From Apteryx mantelli (lineage: Eukaryota > Chordata > Aves > Apterygiformes > Apterygidae), in assembly GCF_036417845.1 (NCBI RefSeq), contig NC_089979.1, forward strand, positions 52,490,275 to 52,554,274: DNA of 64,000 nucleotides, in the 5' to 3' direction. A model generated the notes under the pieces. That model was not told the DNA's origin and searched no databases. It worked only from the letters and a program-made list of their open reading frames with translations. A program made the position numbers and the translations under genes. The stretch's first letter is position 1; every line of letters begins with the position of its first letter. Shown here one piece after another: positions 47,301 to 59,300 of this stretch.

Positions 47301-50300
47301 GACTGGTAGGTATTTCTTCAGCATAACATTAGAGCACAAAGTAGAAAAGGATAGAGTTTTGTTCTGTCCTATCAATTTATAAAAGCAATAATTGCCATTA
47401 CTATTTCCTGATATTTTAGACAGAATTCTGTAGCAAAAACCCAGCAAACAATGTCACATGAAGATCTCAGAGTCAATATAGATTCAAAATGAAGCCACAT
47501 ATGAATAGCTTGTGCTGGTCTAATGGCTTGCTGCTGCCTAAGGAGAGGTACTACTTCCCTCTCTTGGCTGGCACTCATCTTAAGCCAGCTCTAATGCCCT
47601 CTACTTCTCTGAGATCCCATTCAACTCACTAATCTGGCAGAAAACTGACTCCACAAAGATGACCAGACAGTTTTTTTGCTGAACAAACTTAAGAGAGTCC
47701 AACAAACACTAGAGCCACTGCAAGGGAGGGCAGAGAATCATGTAGAGAGAAGCAAAGGCAAGAATGAGACTTCCCATTTCCAGCGATAATCAGCCGTTAA
47801 TGCCCTTCAAGTCTTCTCCTATATTCACTAGTCCAAGGCTCCGCAAGTTTCACAAGAGCTTTAGAACTAGCAAGTGTAAGCTTTCTAAAAACATTTTGGT
47901 TTAACTCAAAGTTCTTCTCTCCCCATCCCCAAAACACAAATATTCCCACATTACCTTTTAAATTTGACCTGTCCCTTTAGATATTGAAACAGTATTAGAT
48001 ACTGCAACAAGATGTGACGGCGAAAGTTACTGTCACTCAGCTGTAAATCCATCAACTAAACAAAAACAAAAGAATTACACATTTATTTTAAAGACATTAA
48101 GCATACATATACATGACTGTAAAATCCAACAAAGATATTCAGATAAACCAGATGGATTTTTTTTTTTTTTTTTTACAGAAAGATGAGGATAAGGCACCAC
48201 AGAACCTGTATTCAGTATCACCAATACTTCCAAGACAATGCTCCACAAAGTACGAGGATCAGCAAAACTGTCATACAACGCAGTTTAGAGAAGACAATTA
48301 TCAAAACTCCTAAAGAAATCCACCACTTAGAAATGTGAGGAACTGAGTGTAAAAGTAAACAGTAAATTTCTAGTTTTTTATTAAATTAGTTTTTTACTGC
48401 TGGACTTCACAACATTCTACCTAAGACATCATTCACCTTGAAGTGAGCAAGAACTTGGAAAAACAAATATTGATTTTTTTTTCAATAATTGAAGGACGGC
48501 TTGCTCACTTTTCCTATGAACTACTTGCTATGACACAATTTGGCTACCAGAAAAGGGAGCACTCTCATCAAAATTTGCACAATGATACACTGCTTGATTT
48601 CTACCCATGTGCTGCAGCATGACAGGTCATATAAAGGAAGCAGTTGAAGATACTTTAGAGGAAAGGAGCTTTGATTATTAGGTGTTAATTAAGCTACTGG
48701 TTCTATATCTTCCATGTTATTTTTTGTTTTAAAACTGTTGATACACAAGTCAAAAGTTTATTGGGAATTTACCTACTCTTCAATCCCAGAAAAAAGAAAA
48801 CTCATTTTGCATCAAGACTTACTTTCTGTCATCTGCTAATGCATGGATCTAAGAGTTAAAGGAATATATTATTCCAAAAGACAGACAATGATTTTAGCAT
48901 TAATTTCAATAGAGTGCCGTATTTTTGTGATAATGTTAACGAAATTCAAAACGAACAACTTTAAACAAGACCATAATGAGGCAGAACATATTGTTAATGC
49001 ACCATCTGCCAAGCGTAGAATGTGTAATTGTAAATGCAATAAAAAGGTAACAGATCTTTAAATATTTACTCTCCTTTAACTTCCCTTCCTAAACATAACA
49101 ATACACATCAAATGCCATAAATACACCAGAAATAGGACACACTGAATCATCAACTGTCAGAGAGAATTCACAGAGAAAGAAAAAGAAAAAAAAAGAAGAG
49201 AAGAAATCATTCTAAAGAAAGTGGTCAGACATCGGAACAGGTTGCCCAGAGAGGTTGTGGAGTTTCTACCCTTGGAGATATTCAAAAGCTGACTGGATAC
49301 AGCCTTGAGCAACCTGCTCTAGTTGGCCCTGCTTTGAGCATGGGGGTGGACTAGACGATCTCCAGAGGTGCCTTCCAACCTCAACTTTTCTGTGATTCTG
49401 AGAAAAGAAATCACATACCTTTTCACTTGTTAGAAACTTTGCAAAATACACATGTTCTCCTCCTGTTTTCAGTTCTTCCAACTTTTTTCGGGAAGCCTGA
49501 GTGTCATCCAATTTGTAACTTTTGAAAACAGCCAAAACTTCTTCTGAGTACTACAAAACAAAGTTATTTACCACATGGAAAAAACAATTTTGCAGTTAAT
49601 TAGAAAACTATACTAGACTTAGCGCTGAGTGGAAAATCATTTGTAAACTTGTTATTAGCCTGTCAAAGCAACACATATTTTCCACATTGGCCAGTACATA
49701 AAGGTTCTCTGAAAGTCACACATATCTTAGACAGTGGAAGTTTTGGGTTTTTTTTTAATCATTTCAGAACATCTAATCTTTTGGAGCATTTAAAATATGC
49801 TAAGGATAAAAAAAAAAAAGTTATCGTTGTGAACAGTGCATGAATGTTTTCTTGTTTAGATGTTACCAAGAAACAAAAATCCATATGATGATATAGTGTT
49901 ATATTCAAATATCACTTAAGTTGTTCAGAATATGTACAAGAAAGGTACAGAACAAAAATTACATTTGCAGAGCTACTCTTAAAATCAATTTAGAACCTTA
50001 AAACTGCAGTGAAGAAAAACTGTCAACAAAGTTTATCTGAAAGACCTAAGCCTGGTCCTATCCGGTCTCTCTGAACCATATTCTTTCTTATTCCCCCCCC
50101 CCTTTTTTTTTTGAACACTGAGGATGTAAACCTTTTAAAACAAATTTTTAGTAGGATATCTGAGCGGATTTTATTTCTTATCACCAGAGCACAGAGAATG
50201 AGAATTAAAAAAACAGGCTTCTTACAATTAAATGAAAACTGAGTGGTAAATTGTGAAGAAACCAGTATAGCTTAGTGATAAATCATCCTCAACATTCAGA

Positions 50301-53300
50301 GTTAGCAAAACTGAAACACTGCTAATAATTACCCAGCTGGCTCAAGGGAAGGTTCAAGTCATTGCTTCTATAAAAAAATCTGAGTTTCATTAGAATCTTA
50401 TCCTCCATAGGATCCCACTGGGATCAACATGGCTCTATTTGAAAGCAATAAAAAATATATCTGCATTTAGTGCAAAAGATCTAGGACCAGGTAAAACTAT
50501 TTTTCTTATTAGGAAAAAAATATATATATCCACACACACAGGTTCTGCTTTTTGCAGCTGACAAATGATAAAAATGGTACTCCTAACATCGTTGCAACAT
50601 ATGAAGTGTTGCTGTAACTGACAGGAAGTCATAAACTTTAGCTGCATTAGAGAATTTAGTGTACATCTTATTAAATTGTTTAGTGTCATAGGCTCATTTC
50701 AGAAAACAGCAAAATGCATTTCCCCATACACTATTATTTTTCAATTGCATTAGCAGTTCAATCTTGCACAATCACTCTTTCATTCATGTAAATGGCAATT
50801 TTTACGTAGGCTTAAGAGTTGAAAGAACAAACTCTGATTACCTTAAGAAAAGTTTTCCATGAGACTTTCTCATAGCACTGCACAGGATTCCGAAAGTAAT
50901 CTTGAAGTGACCAGAATTTTCTATACAGGTTATAATCTATTGGAATGGAACTGAACAACAACAACAGTTATGAAAATCCATATTCAAAGCAATATATTAA
51001 ACTCAAGTCCACTCAAGAATGTTCAATCTCCCAAAATATCATTTATTTTGTAAGTAAAATAATGAAGCGAACAGTGAGCTCTTCTTGAGAAGACTGTAAT
51101 TCAGAATTTTTCCCTAGAGGTTTTTCATCTAGTCTTTTGTTACTTTCTTACCATAAAAGAAGCACAAAAGGTAAGAAGTTTTACAGTATCTGGAGAATAA
51201 AGAGGAATACAGCCTTTTCTCCTAAAAGCATATACAGTATGCATTCATTATCTCCCTAATACATCTTACCAGAACAAATTTTGTCAAGATAATTGGGAGA
51301 ATTGTGAAAGAGAGAAAACAATGATAGTTTTTGGCCAGGGAACATTACTTTTCAAATAATCTGTATATTTCTTTCCTCTTCCAGGCAACCTCCACTTCAA
51401 CAGACTGAGACACTGCCAGGTTACGTCTAATCTTAAGAGGGTAGGAGAAACATGATTCTAGAGACTGGATTTGAACATGGAGTTTAGTGCTAGTGATTTT
51501 CCATAGAATTGAGTTATCCACTTACAGTTTAACGAGAAACCAACACTAGGTTCATATTCTTCATTTACCAGACTTGATTTTCCAAAACACTCCCAAAGCA
51601 TGACCTAAAGCACAAATTTCACCCACAGTAACAACTGCATATACTGCATGTTATTTAGACTGGTAACTTGTAGAAAATTACCATGAGCATGAATGACACT
51701 GATTTTCTCAGGTCTTCTGGTTAAAACAAAGAATAACTTAGAACAAAGAGGAAAAAATCATGACAGACAGAGAAATGACTACCCAAGGCAGCTGCTGTTT
51801 GCTTAAAGTGGCCTTCCTCATTTTATTTAGAAGTGCCTCAAACAGATTGCTTTAATGACTATTTCCTGCACAGAAGCATAACAAAGTATTTTTACAGTCC
51901 AACACTGCCTTTCCTACTGGAACCAGATTCATTTTATGAGAAACAATTCAAAGCAGCTCCAAGATCTGAAAACACTAACACAGAGTGAAGAAATTTATCT
52001 TGTCAGAGAAATAAAATTTGATCAAAGTGACAGTGAAAGATAGAACAAATACGACAGATGTGAAGAGAAACATCAGCAGCAAGAGCCCATGCACCGTTTC
52101 ATTTCAGGGCTGCTCTCTAACAGGAGACTGGGCAGTACAGCAGTAACTACTGTGATCCTAATGTGCAGGTGAGTAAGACCTGCAGGATCAAAAAGCATGT
52201 AGCAAAAACAAACAAAAAAAATCCAAAGCCCATATTTGTACAAGTCTTTTTCCCCATGCTGCAACAAGTTTACTATCTAATTATGTAAGCCATTTGATGC
52301 CTATGATGGCAAAAACTCACCCGCATCACAACAGAGCTAGGAAACAAACTGAAAAAATACACTGTCTAATCAAAGTTGTGTGTATTACCACTAGCCAAAA
52401 AAACTGTCAAAAAGTCACAATGCTTTGCATATGCTGCATACCTTCCTCTTTCCATTAGGAGTGTGGTTAGTTAGAAAAAGCTTCACTGAATACATCTGCC
52501 CATATACAGTGCTCTGCCAATTTAAGAACACTAATTGCTTCAGCCAGTTTAATGAATGTTTTCCACTATATCACTATGCCAATTATAATTCAGGTACTGG
52601 CAATCTATTTTACCTTTAAGTAGTATGTAGGTTTATCCCTTCTTAGGTGGCAAGCCAGAAAATATAAATAACCTCCAAACTGTCATATAGTGGTCTACAA
52701 AATTTTTGTTAATACATAATTTATCACTGTTTTCAAAATTCAAGTCTTTAGCTGAGTAACACTGGGTAGGTCAAAAAACTAAAGGCCATTATGTCCTGAT
52801 GTGGATTTCTCTTGCTCTTACTTTCAGAAATTCAATTTGGTTTTCAAAGCTTCCTACTAGGAACTAGCTATAACTACTCAAGTTTGAAAATCACTGCTTA
52901 AATATCTATGAATGTACCTTCTTTAGAGGAGATTCACTGTTTTTGTGAAATTCATCAGAACATTGTATCAAGCAGTTTAAACTGTGCATTGTAGAACTTC
53001 TGTATAATCAAAACGTGTGCATTTTTCAGTACTTGATAATATACTCCAAAATAATAAAAAGTATAACTTCTTCAAGATAAGTAGAAATTCAAATACAACA
53101 TTTAAGGGTATTTACAAAACTAGTTCTAAACAGTCACTTTATAAGATTTTGTTTCATCTTTTAGACTTGCTATAAGCTCACCAACTTGTTGGTGCTTCAT
53201 CATCTCCCATTTCACCTTCTTCTACGTCCATTCCTTCCTCTCTCTCCTCTGTGTGCTAATGGGAGAAAATAATTAAAATCGATACAAATGCTACTGTAAT

Positions 53301-56300
53301 TTGTACAGAGTTTTCATAGGGGTTTTTTTGTTTATATATTTTATTACACTTTAGATCACAAAGTTTAAGCTCGTAATTCAAAAGATCCCTACAGCATCAT
53401 TATGCTGTATATTCCTGTCTTAACACCATATTCCTGTCTTAACACCATACTGTACTTTGAAAAGTACAACTTCCCTTGCTTTCTACAGCCAGAAGCGCAG
53501 CCTATTACAAAAACTGAAGGGACAGGTTTATACTCTGTACACTACGGGGAAAATTTATTACAATAAGCAACAGTGCTCACTCCTCGCAATCAAATCAAAA
53601 TTTTATTTTCTCAAATATTGTACATTTTAATGTACTGAATAACATGCCAATCTCCAAAATTAGCAGTTTGGCCTGGAAGAGGGGCGACTAAATTATGAAC
53701 ATATAATTCTAAGTATCAATCACAGTAGTGTATTTCTGTGCAAACAATCTTACAGGCTCCCAGAATGGTTTTCTGTAGGATAAGTGGAAAGTGACAGGAA
53801 TTTTCACCTTCTGTCCTAGAGTGCTCTCGTGTTCATTGGTATTGAAAACAGTGACATTTTCCAGGTTAAACTGACTCTGCAAGTTAAGTCCTGTGGAAAA
53901 CAAAGGGTCAGTCTGAGAAGCTGTGAAGTTCATAAGTTAGTTCATTCAGTTAGTTGTTTATCAGATACTATTATTAAATTATAACAAAGAATTTTAAACA
54001 AACAACATCTGAAATCTGTGTTGGAAATCAAAACAAACAAAAGCCACTTACAAGTTCTAGGGTAGACACAATAACTAAGACAAAAGTTCCAAAGGATTTT
54101 GGTCTGCAATGTAAACTTCCAAGATTCAGCACACTCAGCCTTTGTTATATATTAGTGTGATGAAATGCAAAATCTCACCTGATTTTTCTGAAAGTGGAAA
54201 TAACCTAGCCAAGAACAGCTGAATTCTTCCACAGAAGACTGTGTTTTGTGACTTAGATAATCTTCTTAGGAGGTCTAAATGTTGTAAAAAGTAAAGATTA
54301 TTAGTATTTATCCCCCTTCCAGTTTCTCAGTCACAAGCATTTGTTTAGGATTTGCTAATTACATGACCTATATAGCTAATGAAAGGACGGTAAGTTTTAT
54401 AAATTTAAATACTAGTAACATCTTCAGACCAACCATATTTTTCCCTAATGCATTCTATCAATTCTCTTAATTACTACAATGGCTAGAGAAGTTAAGTTCA
54501 AAAGGAATCCTACTCAAACAAATACTGTCTCTGATACAGGCCTTATCATCGCTGAGGGATAAGTATTTCTCAGATGTTCTTCTATGACTGTCTACACTGA
54601 TGAAAAAGATTACCGTAAGGTCAGAATGATATTCACATCAAACAGCAAGATTTATGAATATCTGCTAAAATGAGCGAGCCATCTTTTAACTTTATCACTT
54701 ACTGAAGATATTCTGAAGTAATTCAGTTAATAAACTCACTTTCAACTGCTGTGATAGGGAGTTCTTTACTCCCTGTGACCCCCATGAAAAACTATAACTC
54801 ACCATTGCACATTCGTAGCAAGTAATTTTTCCCCGCAGAATAAAACGTATTCTGAAATGCATTAGAGGCATCGAGATTATTAAGAGATAGCAAAACCTCC
54901 TCGAGCGTATTGTTTTTAATTCAATCACATATCACAAGTAAATATGAGTCATTCCTACTGTTAGCTCTAAATTTGGGTTATCCCTTAAGTAAGAGATAGG
55001 TTTCACAAAAAGGCAACACAGAACAAGCAGTCGCATTAATTTCAAGGAAGCATAAAACAAAATTTAAATTTAGCCTCCATACAAAAAGTGGCAACAATGA
55101 ACTGCAACAGCAGCATCCATTTTTCTCCCGGAAATACACTAATTTAAGTCTGACTGCCTTTATCCTTCCAGGTGCATTTTATGTACAACTGTAAAGAGAA
55201 ACATACAAGATGCAGAGCATTCACAGCACTAGAAATTTTGCAGCAGGAGAAAGAAATTGTTAGATATTTTAATTAACGATAAAGAATAATTCTTGAATAA
55301 AAGAATGGAAAACAAAGTTATCTGAAATAGAATAGGGGGTCAAGAAATTCAGGCCAGGAAAACACTGAGAGAAACTGGAATACTCCTCGGGTATTCCTGA
55401 AGCAACCTACTGAATTGCTGTCATTTGTGGTTCTGGCAGTACTGCAGTTTCAAACGGCAAACTAAGGATCCTGAGATCCAAGATTTCTTATGATCCTGAA
55501 GTAAAATGCAGGCAGGCTAAGACTTCTGCCCAAGACCTTGAATTCCCTCTTCAGTTAACAGCAACTGCAGCACAAGCAGCTCAGCAGCAGCTCATCACAG
55601 AAGCTCTTCTATTGTTACCACACTACTGTACAGCAAGAGCGTAAAACCCTCAAATAGGTCCCAAAACACAGTTGGTTCTTCAAAAGCAGAAATATTTTAG
55701 GGCAACACATTCATTCTTGCTATAGTCTTGTAATGGAAAGTTAATTAAGGAAGTGACCAAGACAACTTCTTTCTCTGCAGATTAGAGAGTGGAAGAATCC
55801 CCTACAATTCCAGAGGAAGGAGTTGCATAAAAGGTGAAGAGTGAAGGTACTCATATAAATCACGCATCCTAAGTTAAATTTCCAATTTCTGAATGTCAAA
55901 CACACTGTAGACTGGACAGAAAAAGAGTTAAAACAGAATGTAAAAAAAAAAAAAAAATCATAATTTTGATTATTGATTTTCTGACCTCTTTGCCCTGACT
56001 CATTGTTTTTAAGCCTCAAAATAAAACATACTCAACACGACTATTTTAACACAAATAGATACAAAAACAATTAAAATTTGTTTGTAAAAATGGTTCAGGT
56101 AGACAAAAGCTTTGCAATAACTATATTCTGGAAAAATAATTACCGATTTCCATGTAGCAACATTTTTCTCCACAAAAGTGAAGATTTTGTCACACTGATC
56201 CAAAGGCAGGCAATCCAGAACATCTCCCAGAAGCACAAAAGGGGTTGATGCAGTGCAAATACCTACAAGGAATGGGAAACACTTTATTCAGCAAATTTAA

Positions 56301-59300
56301 ACTGAACTGAATAAAGATGTATGGAAGTCAAGGGACATTATGTTAAAAAAAAGTTCTCCTGGATTCCTAAAAAGCCTAACAAAAATATCAAGGTAAAGTG
56401 TGCACTTCCACTGAACCTATTTCCTTATGTACACATATTCAAATGAGCATTAGCAGAGTTTTGCATTAATGTATAACAAACAACAAAGATGATGTAAAAC
56501 TGAGTCACCAAAATGAAAAAATGAAATTAAAAAAAGCAAAACAAAACAAAACCCACCACCAACCACCAGTAACAACAAAACAAGTTTTGTTATGTTTCTT
56601 AGAAGGCTTTTGATGCAGGCCAAGTGTAACAGTGTGAGCTTTCACACACGGTTTTTTGTTTACCCAAAAAATGGATTGTGAGCTTTCACACATGGTTCTT
56701 GGCTTACCCAGAAACTGGATTACATGCCTTATGCCTCTCTCCCAATTACCATGAAACAAAGTGAGCTTCTTTTAAAGATTTTACTGACAACAGAAAACCT
56801 ACATGGTACAGTTCTTAACAGTCAGGCTTGCATTCATTTGTAGCCCACAAGGAACTCTTTCAGGCTTTCAAATCCACAGCTGGTTCTACTATAAACTTAA
56901 AAAGTTCAAATGTCTTTTCCTCAAGGAAAGCACCCCTAAAGTCAGTATACTGGTGCTCTGTACTTTGGTAATGTCTACATTCATAATCATAGGTCATGTT
57001 ATTCTACAGTTCATAAAACACATATGCATTAAATACATATTTACTAAAACAAAACTGTAGTTGATAGGTACACGAAACATATAAACAAATGGGAGAGTGT
57101 CAAAGGTCATTCAGATGATATTAGCACAATGATCTCTGACACAAAAGACAGTTGTAATAACAGACTCAGGCATCTGAAAAACAGCTGTGTACTAACAGGT
57201 CAGGATCTGGGAGACTAGCACAGACATTCAGGAGATGTTATCTGTGGCTCTGTCAGTGACTGACAAAGAAACCTAGGATAAGCCTTTTAACCTTATAGTC
57301 TCATTGGCCTCACATCTGAAATCAGGATGGGAGACTTAAGCACTTTACAGGGGTCAATAGCAGCAGAAAATCCTAGTTATGTTACAACCAAACCCACACA
57401 TTTTCCACTATATGTATGTGCTGCTGCACATACAACTGAATTTAGTCATATTATACTTCACTCATCTCTTGTGCGACAGATTTATTCAACCACTAACCTA
57501 AGAACCACATATTATCAAAGCTAACTGCTGCACTGTAGACTACTAAAAAAAAAAAAAAAAAGCAAGATGGTAAACAAACAAATGAAAAACCAAAACCTCC
57601 CAGCTCCTGAAACTGCTGCCAGATTCGAGAAAAAGATGCTTGCTCACCTTCTGTGACTCCATTAATAGCAAGAGAAATAATTGCCAGAAGATTTTCACAC
57701 GGAGCTTTGTTTATCTAAACAAACACATGACAGGGTTGAACTTCTCTGTTTTGACATTAATATATTTAATGAAACCAAAATTCTTGTTTCCCAGACACAT
57801 TTTAACAGATTTTGACACTCCACCTCCCAAAATTTCAAGCATTCTATTAATCAGACCCATCAGTTACCTCTTTAAATTTTTTATTTAATGAGCAACATTT
57901 CTTGACCTCTTCTGGTTGTTAAAGACTCTACAATACCTATTGTGCAGATGTTTTTTTACCTCTCAAAACAAGTATCCCACATTCTGGGATAGTTTGAGCC
58001 CTTTCATCTACTGTCATGCAGTACATGCTAGTAATAGATAACCCACTCCACTCTGGAAGTATAATTGTAGAATAACGCATATTTATGAAATACGATTTTA
58101 AGTCATAGCAGATTTTCAGAAGCATCGCAAAGAACTGCTGGAAAAGGCTAAGTAAGCATCTCTCATCAGTGCGGTATCTGCAAAACCAGCAATTTCATCC
58201 TACCTACCAATCTTCTTTAATCGTCTATATTAAATCTTAATTACATAACCTTACATAATTCATATTTTTTAATAAGCACTATTTTCTAAAACTAAATTAA
58301 GTTGTTGTTAAATTACTATATGTCAGCTTGCAAACAGAAGTTTCATTTACTTCAACAGATAGGTTGCAGCAGTTTGAAGTACTTACTATTTCTTCTTCCA
58401 CAATAACTCTAAAAGCTTGGTCCAAGGTGCACTTTTTTTCATTTTCACTGCAAATGCAAACATTCTACATTAGTTAAAAACAACTATTAAAGACAAGATT
58501 AGTAAAAACGATCTGAATAGCCACCTTTTAAAATCAAGTGGCAGCTACTTACCTCCCAGGAATCTGGTTGAATGCATTCAACAATGGTTTGAGAGTTTTG
58601 TTATTCAGAGCCTCCCTGGTGGAAGTCTACAGAAGGTAAACAAAAAAGATTACAGATCCATTAGGCAACCAAAGTTATCCTGATGGATCACTTTCTTCCT
58701 CTGACAGAAAGCAGAAATACTAAGGAATCTATTTGTGACACACCATGCATCAATTTACAAAAGAACTTTTGATAACAACTTACCCATATAACCTAGCAGA
58801 TCATCACACCTCAAATCAGGGCTAAATAACATTTCTAAGTGAAATATAAAGGAACATGCCATTATGACTGACACTGCATCTAGAACAGTTGAAAGGTTCA
58901 TACACAAACTTTCACCTGCCAGACAGGCAAGTTGTGGTGGTTTAAAAACATTACTTCTGACAGCAAGCTGGTCTAAAAAATTTCTGTAATGAAATCAATA
59001 AAATCGAATAACTGCCTGTGCCTCAACTACTTCTGTGCAAATCTCAACATCTTACTTTAAAAGTCCAATAAACTGGACCACCACCAGCAGAACTGAATGG
59101 CCTGGGTACACACCCAGCTTAGTCTGCTCTGGTAAGGAAAAAGCATCATTCAGCAGAGGTGCAAAAGAGATAAGGGCAATAAGCTATGGCACATTTTACT
59201 GCAAAGGTTGAGTTACATCAGATTTTAATTTAATTTTAAATTAATTTTAGCTAACTAAACCATGGATACTCTTCTCATTTAAGCTCACCAGGTTAGGCTA

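Noticed and set aside
50337-50368. tRNA B-box-like GGTTCAAGTCA
   Set aside because: No A-box at the right distance and no cloverleaf could be drawn.
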